A DNA stretch of 64,000 nucleotides, taken from NCBI RefSeq assembly GCF_040496035.1, contig NZ_JBEPJZ010000001.1:2542001-2606000 (forward strand), given 5' to 3'. The notes under the pieces are model-generated. The model was given only the letters and a program-made list of their open reading frames with translations, was not told the DNA's origin and ran no database searches. Below, piece by piece: positions 19,991-27,668 of this stretch. The first letter of the stretch is position 1. The number at the start of each line of letters is the position of its first letter. The translations under genes were made by a program, and so were the position numbers. This DNA comes from Agromyces sp. SYSU T00194. GTDB taxonomy: Bacteria; Actinomycetota; Actinomycetes; Actinomycetales; Microbacteriaceae.

Positions 19991-20878
19991 TCACTCCGGC
20001 AGCGCGAGCCCGTCGGGCTGCGCGACCGCCAGCCCGTCGGCGACGAGCGAGTCGATCGCGCGCGCGAGCTGATCGGCGTCCGGCCAGGCCGGCGCCAGTT
20101 CCGCGCGCGTCACCGGCCGGTGCGCGGCGCGGAGCTCGCGCATGACGATGCCCCGCACCTGCCGGTCGGAGCCGGCGAAGCTCGCCTGGGCGCGCCGGCG
20201 CGGACCGTCGTACGCCGGGTAGCCGGCCGCGCGCCAGGCGCACAGCCCGGCGACCGGGCAGCGATCGCAGGCGGGGGAGCGGGACGTGCACGCCACCGCC
20301 CCCAGCTCCATCATGCCCGCGTTGAACGCCTGCGCGGCGGGCTCGTCCGCGGGCAGCAGCGCGTCCATCGCCGCGAGTTCCCGTCGCGGGTCGGGCGGTC
20401 CCGCGTCGCCCCGCCCGTCAACCGCGCGCGCGATGACCCGGCGGGTGTTGGTGTCGACGACCGGATGGCGCCGCCCGAACGCGAACGCGGCCACGGCCCG
20501 CGCCGTGTAGGGGCCGACGCCGCGCAGCGCGAGGAGCGCGTCGACGTCGGCGGGCACCTCGCCGTCGTGCCGCTCGACGATCTCGACCGCCGCCCGGTGC
20601 AGCCACATCGCACGTCGCGGGTAGCCGAGGCCGCCCCAGGCGCGCACCGCTTCGGAGGCGGGTTCCGCCGCGAGGGCGCCGGGCGTCGGCCAGCGCCGCA
20701 TCCACGCCTCGAACGCGGGCACGACCCGCGAGACCTGCGTCTGCTGCAGCATGAACTCGCTGACGAGCACGCCCCACGGGCTGCAGTCGGCCCGGCGCCA
20801 GGGCAGGTCGCGCGCCGTCTCGGCGAACCAGCGCACGACGGGGTCCGCGAGGGCCGAGCCCGACCCGGTGTCAGGCAT
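19991..20878 (-). CDS. mutY: A/G-specific adenine glycosylase
   Basis: This 295-residue DNA glycosylase removes adenine opposite 8-oxoguanine. It shows the MutY features MLQQTQV near residue 43, the helix-hairpin-helix LRGVGPYTARA near 118 and the catalytic-aspartate segment VVDTNTRRV near 140. Four cysteines spaced C-x6-C-x2-C-x5-C (ACTSRSPACDRCPVAGLC) form a [4Fe-4S] cluster. The C-terminal NUDIX-like domain of long MutY proteins is absent; a small winged-helix-like tail replaces it, as is usual in actinobacteria. Its start overlaps the 3' end of the panE-like gene by 8 nt, so the two are probably one transcript. Confidence 0.95.
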   Translation of the reverse strand: MPDTGSGSALADPVVRWFAETARDLPWRRADCSPWGVLVSEFMLQQTQVSRVVPAFEAWMRRWPTPGALAAEPASEAVRAWGGLGYPRRAMWLHRAAVEIVERHDGEVPADVDALLALRGVGPYTARAVAAFAFGRRHPVVDTNTRRVIARAVDGRGDAGPPDPRRELAAMDALLPADEPAAQAFNAGMMELGAVACTSRSPACDRCPVAGLCAWRAAGYPAYDGPRRRAQASFAGSDRQVRGIVMRELRAAHRPVTRAELAPAWPDADQLARAIDSLVADGLAVAQPDGLALPE

Positions 20879-21866
20879 CGACCGCCCCGAGCACCTCGTC
20901 GACCGGCAGGTGCTCGCCGGTCTCCTCGACGCGGTGCACCAGCGCCGTGAGCGCGCGGTTCACGGGCGCGGGCACGCCCGCGGCATCCGCCCGCCGCACC
21001 ACCGCGCCGTTCAGGTGGTCGATCTCGGTGCGCTGCCCGCGCCGGATGCTCTGCAGCGTCGAGCCGAGGTTGGGCACGCGGCCCATGCGCACGCCCATGA
21101 GCAGCGGCAGGGCCTGCCCGAGCGCGAGGGGCAGGCGGGCGAACAGCCGGAGCCGACGGTCGCCGAGGCCCTGCAGGGCGCCGAAGCGGACGCCGCTCGC
21201 GACGCCGACGCGCACGGTCTCGCGCATCGACGCCGTCAGCACCCGGCGGAGGCGGCGGTCGGCGATGACCGCCTGCACGCTCAGGCCCGTGATCGCGGGC
21301 AGGGCGTTCAGCATGTTCACCACGAGCTTGGTCCACTGGGCGCCCGCGAATCCGTCGATCGCGACGACGGGCACCGCCTCCGAGAGCAGTGCGGCGACGC
21401 GTCGGGATCCGTCGTCGGCGGGCCCGGCGTCGCGGCCGAGGTAGCTCGCGGCCGTCGTCGTGATGCGTACGTGCCCGGGCTCGGTGTAGTTCGCGGCGAT
21501 GATGGACAGCACGCCGTAGCAGTCGGCGCCGGGCAGCAGCTCGCGCGCGGTGTCGACGCCCTCGAGGCCGTTCTGCACGACGACCACGGTGGTCCCGTCG
21601 AGCGCGTCGCGGTTGTCGGCGATGGCCGCGCGGGCGTCCTGCGCCTTGGTGCAGACCAGCGCGAGGTCGGGGCGGGACGACAGCCGGTCGGATGCCGCGA
21701 CGCGCACGTGCACCTCGCCGTAGCCGCCGCTCAGCCGGACGCCGTCGTCGCGGATGGCGCGGAGCCCGTCGCCGCGGGCCGTGACCTCGACCTCGTGGCC
21801 GGCACGTGCGAGCAGTGCCGCGAACGCCCCTCCGAGCGCCCCGGCGCCGACGATCCCGATCCTCAC
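20871..21866 (-). CDS. 2-dehydropantoate 2-reductase family protein
   Basis: This 331-residue protein is of the ApbA/PanE family. It has the N-terminal NADPH-binding motif GAGALGGAFAA, the VQNGLEG segment near residue 98 and a catalytic lysine in FAGAQWTKLVVN near 183. The C-terminal helical domain carries RGQRTEIDHLNGAVV. This is a ketopantoate-reductase fold, but the family includes paralogues of other function, so I leave the symbol blank. The GTG start has no ribosome site and TAGGCT seven bases upstream, which makes it leaderless. It is divergent from truB across only 59 bp. Confidence 0.85.
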   Translation of the reverse strand: MRIGIVGAGALGGAFAALLARAGHEVEVTARGDGLRAIRDDGVRLSGGYGEVHVRVAASDRLSSRPDLALVCTKAQDARAAIADNRDALDGTTVVVVQNGLEGVDTARELLPGADCYGVLSIIAANYTEPGHVRITTTAASYLGRDAGPADDGSRRVAALLSEAVPVVAIDGFAGAQWTKLVVNMLNALPAITGLSVQAVIADRRLRRVLTASMRETVRVGVASGVRFGALQGLGDRRLRLFARLPLALGQALPLLMGVRMGRVPNLGSTLQSIRRGQRTEIDHLNGAVVRRADAAGVPAPVNRALTALVHRVEETGEHLPVDEVLGAVDA

Positions 21867-21873
21867 CCGCGCA

Positions 21874-21917
21874 AGCCTACGTGCCCGCGCGGGACGCGGG
21901 TCGCACGCTGGTAGCCT
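21874..21917. promoter_or_regulatory. Divergent leaderless promoters for panE-like gene and truB
   Basis: On the minus strand TAGGCT (21874-21879) ends seven bases before GTG 21866. On the plus strand TAGCCT (21912-21917) ends eight bases before GTG 21926. Both genes thus have -10 boxes placed for leaderless mRNAs within one 59-bp gap. Confidence 0.6.
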
Positions 21918-21925
21918 TGACCCCC

Positions 21926-22819
21926 GTGACCAGCGGCATCCTCCTCGTCGACAAGCCGCAGCAGATCACCAGCCACGGGGTCGTCGGCCGGGTGCGTCGG
22001 CTCGCCGGCACCCGCAAGGTGGGGCACGCCGGCACCCTCGACCCGATGGCCACGGGCCTGCTCGTGATCGGCATCGGCACCTCCACGCGCCTGCTGCACC
22101 ACATGGTCGGCCTCGACAAGCGGTACGAGGCGACCATTCGCCTGGGCGTCGCGACCGTGACCGACGACGCCGAGGGCGAGGTCGTCCGGGCCGCGGACCC
22201 CGCGCGGGTCGCGGCGGTCCCCGCGGCGGCGATCGAGGCGGGCGTCCGAGCCCTCACCGGACCGATCGAGCAGGTGCCGAGCGCGGTCAGCGCCATCAAG
22301 GTCGACGGCCGGCGCGCATACGACCGCGTGCGGTCGGGCGAGGACGTCGAGCTCGCCGCGCGCGCCGTGACCGTGCACGCGTTCGAGGTCGAGGCGGAGC
22401 GTCGCGGCGAGGGCTGGATCGACCTGGACGTCGTCGTCGACTGCTCGTCGGGCACGTACATCCGGGCGCTGGCCCGCGACCTCGGTGCCGGCCTCGGCGT
22501 GGGCGGGCACCTGACGCGCCTGCGCCGCACGCGCGTCGGGCCGTTCGACGTGGCCGACGCCGTCGTGCTCGCCGACGACACGGACGTGCCGGGGGCGCTC
22601 ATCGCTCCCGCCGACGCCGCGTCGCGCGTGCTGCCGCGCGTCGACGTCGACGCCGTCCAGGCGACCGACCTCGGGCACGGCAAGCGCGTCGCCATCGACC
22701 CGGGCGCGCGCGGGCCGTTCGCGGCCGTCGACCCGGTGGGCCGGCTGGTCGCCATCGTCGAGCGACGCGGTGGCGCCCTCGCCGTCGTGACCGGGTTCCC
22801 CGCGGAGGAGGCACCGTGA
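21926..22819 (+). CDS. truB: tRNA pseudouridine(55) synthase
   Basis: This 297-residue TruB makes pseudouridine 55 in the tRNA T-loop. The catalytic aspartate lies in GHAGTLDPMATGLL near residue 40. Conserved YEATIRLG, SAIKVDGRRAYDRVR and SSGTYIRALARDLG follow, and there is an actinobacterial C-terminal domain from about residue 225. The GTG start gives VTSGILLVDKPQQ and is probably leaderless. The stop codon overlaps the GTG of the next gene (GTGA), so the truB-to-ribF set is likely one operon. Confidence 0.96.
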   Translation: MTSGILLVDKPQQITSHGVVGRVRRLAGTRKVGHAGTLDPMATGLLVIGIGTSTRLLHHMVGLDKRYEATIRLGVATVTDDAEGEVVRAADPARVAAVPAAAIEAGVRALTGPIEQVPSAVSAIKVDGRRAYDRVRSGEDVELAARAVTVHAFEVEAERRGEGWIDLDVVVDCSSGTYIRALARDLGAGLGVGGHLTRLRRTRVGPFDVADAVVLADDTDVPGALIAPADAASRVLPRVDVDAVQATDLGHGKRVAIDPGARGPFAAVDPVGRLVAIVERRGGALAVVTGFPAEEAP

Positions 22820-23184
22820 TCGAGTGGTTCGCCCTGCTGCAGGTCGGCATCGCCACGGCGGCCGGGCTGCTGTGCGTCGTGCTGGGACTGGCCGGCCGGG
22901 TGCCGAGCGACCTCAGCATGGGCGCGCTCGCGCTCGTGGAGCTGCTGCTGGTCGCGCAGGTGGTCGTGGCGATCGCCGCGCCGGCGTTCGGCAACGCCCC
23001 GACGGGCGACCCGCTGGAGTTCTGGGTCTATCTCGTCTCCGCGGCGCTGCTGCCGGCCGCCGCCGGGTTCTGGGCCCTGCTCGACCGCAGCCGCTGGAGC
23101 ACCGTCGTGCTCGGGGTCGCGGCGTTCGCCGTCGCGGTGATGGTCTACCGCATGCTGCAGATCTGGACCGTGCAGCAGGCGTGA
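22816..23184 (+). CDS. Small four-helix membrane protein between truB and ribF
   Basis: This 122-residue protein has four hydrophobic segments (about 5-27, 38-58, 68-88 and 95-113) and few charges. The GTG start overlaps the truB stop, and GGAGGAG lies five bases upstream inside truB, so it is translationally coupled. I do not recognise a named family. Its place in the truB-ribF operon may be conserved among relatives, but I cannot confirm this. Function unknown. Confidence 0.7.
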   Translation: MIEWFALLQVGIATAAGLLCVVLGLAGRVPSDLSMGALALVELLLVAQVVVAIAAPAFGNAPTGDPLEFWVYLVSAALLPAAAGFWALLDRSRWSTVVLGVAAFAVAVMVYRMLQIWTVQQA

Positions 23185-23211
23185 CGCGCCCGTTGCGATA
23201 ATCGAGGAACC

Positions 23212-23655
23212 ATGACCGAAGTCGACCACCCCCTGGACGCCCCTGCGACCCGGCCGCGCATGAGCGGCATCGGGCGCGTGCTCGTCGCCGTGTACGCCGT
23301 GCTCGCCCTCGCGGCGACCGGGCGTTCCTTCGTGCAGATCGCCACGAAGTTCGACGAGGCGCCGCTGGCGTACGTGCTGTCGGCGCTCGCCGCGGTCGTG
23401 TACATCGTCGCGACGGTGGCGCTCGTGCGGCGCGGCCGCGCCTGGTACGTGGTGGCCTGGGCGACCATCGCGTTCGAGTTCACGGGCGTGCTGGTGGTCG
23501 GCACGCTCTCGCTCGTCGACCCGGCGCTGTTCCCGCACGACACCGTGTGGTCGGCCTTCGGCCGCGGCTACGTGTTCATCCCGGTCGTGCTGCCGGTGCT
23601 CGGCATGTGGTGGCTCGCCCGCCACCCGGTGCGTCGCGGGGAGGATGCCGCGTGA
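23212..23655 (+). CDS. Four-helix membrane protein upstream of ribF
   Basis: This 147-residue protein has a short hydrophilic N-terminus and four membrane segments (about 22-42, 54-73, 83-103 and 115-133). The start ATG 23212 has GAGGAA at a usable distance, and GATAAT just upstream could be a -10 box. The stop overlaps the GTG start of ribF (GTGA). It resembles uncharacterised actinobacterial integral membrane proteins. Function unknown; coupling to ribF does not by itself show a flavin role. Confidence 0.7.
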   Translation: MTEVDHPLDAPATRPRMSGIGRVLVAVYAVLALAATGRSFVQIATKFDEAPLAYVLSALAAVVYIVATVALVRRGRAWYVVAWATIAFEFTGVLVVGTLSLVDPALFPHDTVWSAFGRGYVFIPVVLPVLGMWWLARHPVRRGEDAA

Positions 23656-24581
23656 GGGTGTTCGACGGCCTGGCCGACGTGCCGGGCGACGCCGGGCCGT
23701 CCGTCGTCACGATCGGCAAGTTCGACGGCGTGCACACCGGCCACCGCGCCGTGATCGGCGAGCTGCGCCGACGGGCCGAGGCCCTCGGCGTCGCGTCCGC
23801 GGTGGTCACCTTCGACCGGCATCCGCTCGCCCACCTCGCGCCCGAGAAGTGCCCGGAGCCGCTCGTGAGCGTGCGACAGAAGCTCGACCTGCTGGCCGAC
23901 ACGGGCATCGACGAGACGCTGCTGCTGCACTTCGACGCGCGACTCGCCTCCGTCGAGCCGGACGAGTTCGTGCGCTCGGTGCTGGTCGACGGGCTGCACG
24001 CGCGCGAGGTGCTCGTGGGCGGCGACTTCCGCTACGGCCACCGGGGCGCGGGCGACGTGGCGAGCCTCGCCGAGGCCGGCGAGCGGCACGGGTTCGCCGT
24101 GCGCGTGGTGGACGACGTGGTGCCGGAGGCAGATCGCCGCGTGTCGTCGACCTGGATCCGCGAACTGCTCGACGCGGGCGACGTGGCGGCGGCGGGGCGG
24201 CTGATGGGCCACCTGCCGACGGTGCGCGGCATCGTCGTGCACGGTGCCGCCCGCGGCCGCGAGCTCGGCTTCCCGACGGCGAACCTCGCACCCGAGTCCG
24301 AGGGGCTCATCCCCGCCGACGGCGTCTACGCCGGCTGGCTGGTCGATGGCGGCGAGCGCCTGCCCGCGGCGATCTCGGTGGGGGACAACCCGACCTTCGA
24401 GGGCGTGCCGCAGCGCCAGGTCGAGGCGTACGTGCTCGATGCCGACATCGACCTGTACGACCACGTCGTCGACATCGCGTTCGCCGAGCGGATGCGCGGC
24501 ATGGTCGCCTATGCGGGGCTCGAGCCGCTCATGGCGCAGATGCGGCAGGACGTCGAGGACGTGCGGCGCACGCTCGCCTGA
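23652..24581 (+). CDS. ribF: Bifunctional riboflavin kinase / FAD synthetase
   Basis: This 309-residue enzyme makes FMN from riboflavin and then FAD. The N-terminal adenylyltransferase domain (1-170) shows TIGKFDGVHTGHRAVI with the nucleotide-binding GxxH, and VVGGDF-like LVGGDFRYGHRGAGD. The C-terminal riboflavin kinase domain (about 185-309) carries GAARGRELGFPTANL with the ATP/Mg-binding PTAN. It is the last gene of the truB operon and ends in a bidirectional hairpin shared with the convergent ROK gene. Confidence 0.96.
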   Translation: MRVFDGLADVPGDAGPSVVTIGKFDGVHTGHRAVIGELRRRAEALGVASAVVTFDRHPLAHLAPEKCPEPLVSVRQKLDLLADTGIDETLLLHFDARLASVEPDEFVRSVLVDGLHAREVLVGGDFRYGHRGAGDVASLAEAGERHGFAVRVVDDVVPEADRRVSSTWIRELLDAGDVAAAGRLMGHLPTVRGIVVHGAARGRELGFPTANLAPESEGLIPADGVYAGWLVDGGERLPAAISVGDNPTFEGVPQRQVEAYVLDADIDLYDHVVDIAFAERMRGMVAYAGLEPLMAQMRQDVEDVRRTLA

Positions 24582-24597
24582 GGTCGCGTCAGGCGAG
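24573..24597. terminator. Bidirectional terminator between ribF and the ROK kinase
   Basis: CTCGCCTGA and TCAGGCGAG form a perfect 9-bp stem with a 7-nt loop. The ribF stop codon lies in the left arm, and the convergent ROK stop is 9 bp beyond the right arm. Confidence 0.6.
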
Positions 24598-24605
24598 GTC
24601 GCGCG

Positions 24606-25535
24606 TCAGGCCAGGTCGTGCGGCCGGTGCACGAGTGCGGCCGCGCCGATCAGCGGCCCGTCACCGGACAGCGCCGACGGCACGATCTCGAGCCGCGTGA
24701 CGAAGCCGAAGCCGGTGCGTTCGGCGAGCGCGGCACGGGCATGGTCGAAGAACTCGGGCGCGACGTGCGAGAACCCGCCGCCGATCGCGACCAGGTCGAG
24801 GTCGAGCAGGCTCGTGGCCGACGCGATCGCGCGTCCGACCGCGGTGCCCGCGCGGCGCACGGCCGCGATCGCGACCGCGTCGCCCACGGCGTGCGCGGCG
24901 GCGAGCTCCTCGCCGGTCGCGCCGGCGAATCCCTGCGCGCGCGCCCAGGCCACCGTGCGGGGACCGGATGCGACGGCCTCGACGCACCCCGTACCGCCGC
25001 AGGGGCACGCGTCGTCGAACCCGCCGACCTCGATGTGCCCGACGTGCCCGCCGTTGCCGGTCGGGCTCGCCACCGCCCTCCCGTCGAGGATGAAGCCGCC
25101 GCCGATGCCGGTCGAGACGACCATGCCCATCATCGCCCCCACGCCGCGCCCGGCGCCGACCCAGTGCTCGGCGAGCGTGATGCACAGGCCGTCGATGCGC
25201 AGGGTGACCGGCACGCCGGGCAGGGCGCGCTCGACGAGGTCGACCAGGGGGAAGCCCCGCCAGACGGGCAGGTTCAGGGGCGAGACGAGACCGTCGACGA
25301 GGTCGACCGGCCCGGCCGCGCCGATGCCGCAGCCGACGAGTGCGCCGTCGTCGGGCAGGCCCGCGGCGGTCGCGGTCACCGCCTGCGCGACGTGCGCGGC
25401 GAGTTCGTCGGAGGTGGCGGTGGGTCCGGTCGGGCGCCGATGCCGCGATCCGGGCACGAGTGCGCCCGTGTCGTCGACGAGGGCGCTCTCGACCTTCGTG
25501 CCGCCGATGTCGACGGCGAGGGCGAGGGGGCGCAT
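24606..25535 (-). CDS. ROK-family sugar kinase (glucokinase-like)
   Basis: This 309-residue ROK protein has the phosphate-binding DIGGTKVESALV at residue 9, a zinc-binding CPCGGTGCVE near 178 and GHVGHIEV just before it with the ROK histidine. The usual END-x-N catalytic segment reads RIDGLCITLAEHW. The aspartate is kept, but the neighbouring asparagines are lost, so the substrate may not be plain glucose. The start at 25535 has TAGGCT seven bases upstream and no ribosome site, so it is probably leaderless. It is divergent from the deoxyribose regulator gene. Confidence 0.83.
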   Translation of the reverse strand: MRPLALAVDIGGTKVESALVDDTGALVPGSRHRRPTGPTATSDELAAHVAQAVTATAAGLPDDGALVGCGIGAAGPVDLVDGLVSPLNLPVWRGFPLVDLVERALPGVPVTLRIDGLCITLAEHWVGAGRGVGAMMGMVVSTGIGGGFILDGRAVASPTGNGGHVGHIEVGGFDDACPCGGTGCVEAVASGPRTVAWARAQGFAGATGEELAAAHAVGDAVAIAAVRRAGTAVGRAIASATSLLDLDLVAIGGGFSHVAPEFFDHARAALAERTGFGFVTRLEIVPSALSGDGPLIGAAALVHRPHDLA

Positions 25536-25542
25536 GGAGCCC

Positions 25543-25548
25543 AGCCTA
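25543..25548 (-). promoter_or_regulatory. Leaderless -10 box of the ROK kinase gene
   Basis: TAGGCT on the minus strand ends 7 nt before ATG 25535. Confidence 0.55.
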
Positions 25549-25593
25549 GTGAGCGGCGGCGCGCCGACGCTGCGCCGCGGGAGGCATCCGCAC

Positions 25594-25607
25594 TGCTCAT
25601 CTGAGCA
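25594..25607. promoter_or_regulatory. Candidate operator TGCTCATCTGAGCA
   Basis: TGCTCA-TC-TGAGCA is an inverted repeat with perfect 6-bp arms. It is about 67 bp upstream of the SorC/DeoR-type regulator and 46 bp from the ROK -10 box. It is the only clear inverted repeat in the gap, so it is the best candidate site for the regulator encoded next to it. Confidence 0.5.
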
Positions 25608-25673
25608 GGAAGCGCTGCATGTGTTGCTGCGCGGGCGAACCGGGCGTACCGTGGAGGAGTCGGAAGGAGCGTG

Positions 25674-26618
25674 ATGGTCGAGACCGACGAACTCCTCTCG
25701 ATCCGTGCGGCGGAGCTCTACTACGAGGAGAACAAGACCCAGGACGAGATCGGGCAGGCACTGCACCTCACCCGGTGGAAGGTCGGCCGGCTGCTGTCGC
25801 AGGCGAAGGCCAAGGGCTACATCCGCATCGAGATCGTCCATCCGCGCGCCAGGCGCCTGCCGATCGAGCGTCGGCTGCGCGAGGAGCGCGGCCTCGACGA
25901 CGCGATCGTCGTCTCCACCGCCGGGGTCGACGGCCCCGACGAGGTGCAGATCCGCACCGCGCAGGCCGCCGCCGACTACCTGACCGCGCTGCGGCCGGTG
26001 CCGCGCACCCTCGGCGTCAGCTGGGGCCGCACCCTCCACCTGGTCGCGCAGCACCTCCGGCAGGGCTGGGCGTCCGGGGTCAGCGTCGTGCAGATCAACG
26101 GCGGCGTGAGCCTCAACCGGCGTGCCGGCACGGCGGCGGCGACCGCGGTCGCGATCGCGCAGAAGGCCGCAGGCCAGGCGACGCTGCTGCCGAGCCCCGC
26201 GATCCTCGAGCGCATCGAGACGAAGCAGGCCATCGAGTCCGACCGCGTGGTGGCGGGCGTCATCGACCAGGCCCGCTCGGCCGGCGCCTACCTCTTCAGC
26301 GCCGGCGCCGCCGACCACGACTCCGTGCACGTGGAGAGCGGGTACCTGTCGGCGGGCGAGGTCGACGAGCTCGTCCGCAAGGGCGCCGTCGGCGACGTCG
26401 TCGGCCGCTACATCGACCCCGACGGCAACATCGTCGACCCCGCCCTCGACGCCCGCACCGTCGGACTCACCCTCGACGAGCTCCGTGACGCCGACCAGGC
26501 CATCGCGGTGATCGCCGGCCGCAGCAAGCACGCGGTCGCCGACGCGGTCGTCCGCAGCGGCCTCTGCACCGTCCTCGTCACCGACGAGGAGACGGCCCTC
26601 CACATCCTCGACGGCTAG
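25674..26618 (+). CDS. SorC/DeoR-type sugar-binding transcriptional regulator
   Basis: This 314-residue regulator has an N-terminal helix-turn-helix (EENKTQDEIGQALHLTRWKV, residues 19-38) and a large C-terminal SorC sugar-phosphate-binding domain. The latter includes the GVSWGRTL loop near residue 117 and GGVS near 142. Members next to deoC sense deoxyribose 5-phosphate (known for DeoR of Bacillus), which fits the downstream genes. I take ATG 25674 over the adjacent GTG 25671 because of its spacing from AAGGAG. deoC begins 28 nt after its stop. Confidence 0.9.
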   Translation: MVETDELLSIRAAELYYEENKTQDEIGQALHLTRWKVGRLLSQAKAKGYIRIEIVHPRARRLPIERRLREERGLDDAIVVSTAGVDGPDEVQIRTAQAAADYLTALRPVPRTLGVSWGRTLHLVAQHLRQGWASGVSVVQINGGVSLNRRAGTAAATAVAIAQKAAGQATLLPSPAILERIETKQAIESDRVVAGVIDQARSAGAYLFSAGAADHDSVHVESGYLSAGEVDELVRKGAVGDVVGRYIDPDGNIVDPALDARTVGLTLDELRDADQAIAVIAGRSKHAVADAVVRSGLCTVLVTDEETALHILDG

Positions 26619-26646
26619 TCCGTCCAGACGAAGGAAGTCACCACCC

Positions 26647-27657
26647 ATGTCCGGTTCCCAGCTCGTGCACCACGCACGCGAGCGCGCCGTCGCCATCCTC
26701 GGCGGCGAGCCCGACGACGCGACCCTGCGCCGCTACCTCCACGGCATCCCCGGCGTCGATGCGGTCGGGCTCGAGCAGCGCGCCGCGTCGCTCGGCACCC
26801 GCTCGATCAAGACCACGTCCAAGGCGTGGGCGATCGACCGCATCATCGAGCTCATCGACCTCACGACGCTCGAGGGCGCCGACACCCCGGGCAAGGTCCG
26901 CTCGCTCGTCGCGAAGGCGCTGCGTCCCGACCCGTCGGAGCCCGGCACGCCGCGCGTCGCCGCCGTGTGCGTGTACGGCGACATGGTGCCGTACGCCGTC
27001 GAGGCCCTCGGCGCGGCCCACGGCGACCCCGACGACGGACTCGTCTCGGTCGCCGCGGTGGCCACCGCGTTCCCGAGCGGCCGCTCGTCGCTCGCGATCA
27101 AGCTCCAGGACACCGCCGACGCCGTCGCCGCGGGCGCCGACGAGATCGACATGGTCATCGACCGCGGCGCGTTCCTCGCGGGGCGCTACGGCCAGGTCTT
27201 CGACGAGATCGTGCGGGTCAAGGAGGCCTGCGCGCGTCCCGACGGCACCTCCGCGTCGCTCAAGGTGATCCTCGAGACCGGCGAGCTGGTGACCTACGAC
27301 AACGTGCGTCGCGCCTCGTGGCTCGCGATCCTCGCCGGCGGCGACTTCATCAAGACGTCGACCGGCAAGGTGCAGCCCGCCGCGACGCTCCCGGTGACGC
27401 TGCTCATGCTCGAGGTCGTCCGCGACTGGTACCGCCTGACCGGCCAGCGCATCGGGGTGAAGCCGGCCGGCGGCATCCGCTCGTCGAAGGACGCGATCAA
27501 GTACCTCGTGACCGTCGCCGAGACCGTGGGCGAGGAGTGGCTGGCGCCGCACCTGTTCCGGTTCGGCGCATCGAGCCTGCTGAACGACATGCTGATGCAG
27601 CGCCGGAAGCTGGCGAGCGGCCACTACTCCGGACCCGACTACCTGACGATCGACTGA
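26647..27657 (+). CDS. deoC: Deoxyribose-phosphate aldolase
   Basis: This class I aldolase splits 2-deoxyribose 5-phosphate into glyceraldehyde 3-phosphate and acetaldehyde. At 336 residues it belongs to the longer DeoC type that is also found in eukaryotes, with about 75 extra N-terminal residues. Active-site lysines lie in SASLKVILETG near residue 206 (Schiff base) and in GVKPAGGIRSSKDA near 275. FIKTSTGK near 235 is conserved. A GAAGGAAG ribosome site precedes ATG 26647. It is followed 11 nt later by two ALDH-family genes, which would take care of the acetaldehyde. Confidence 0.96.
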   Translation: MSGSQLVHHARERAVAILGGEPDDATLRRYLHGIPGVDAVGLEQRAASLGTRSIKTTSKAWAIDRIIELIDLTTLEGADTPGKVRSLVAKALRPDPSEPGTPRVAAVCVYGDMVPYAVEALGAAHGDPDDGLVSVAAVATAFPSGRSSLAIKLQDTADAVAAGADEIDMVIDRGAFLAGRYGQVFDEIVRVKEACARPDGTSASLKVILETGELVTYDNVRRASWLAILAGGDFIKTSTGKVQPAATLPVTLLMLEVVRDWYRLTGQRIGVKPAGGIRSSKDAIKYLVTVAETVGEEWLAPHLFRFGASSLLNDMLMQRRKLASGHYSGPDYLTID

Positions 27658-27668
27658 GGAGTCGAACC

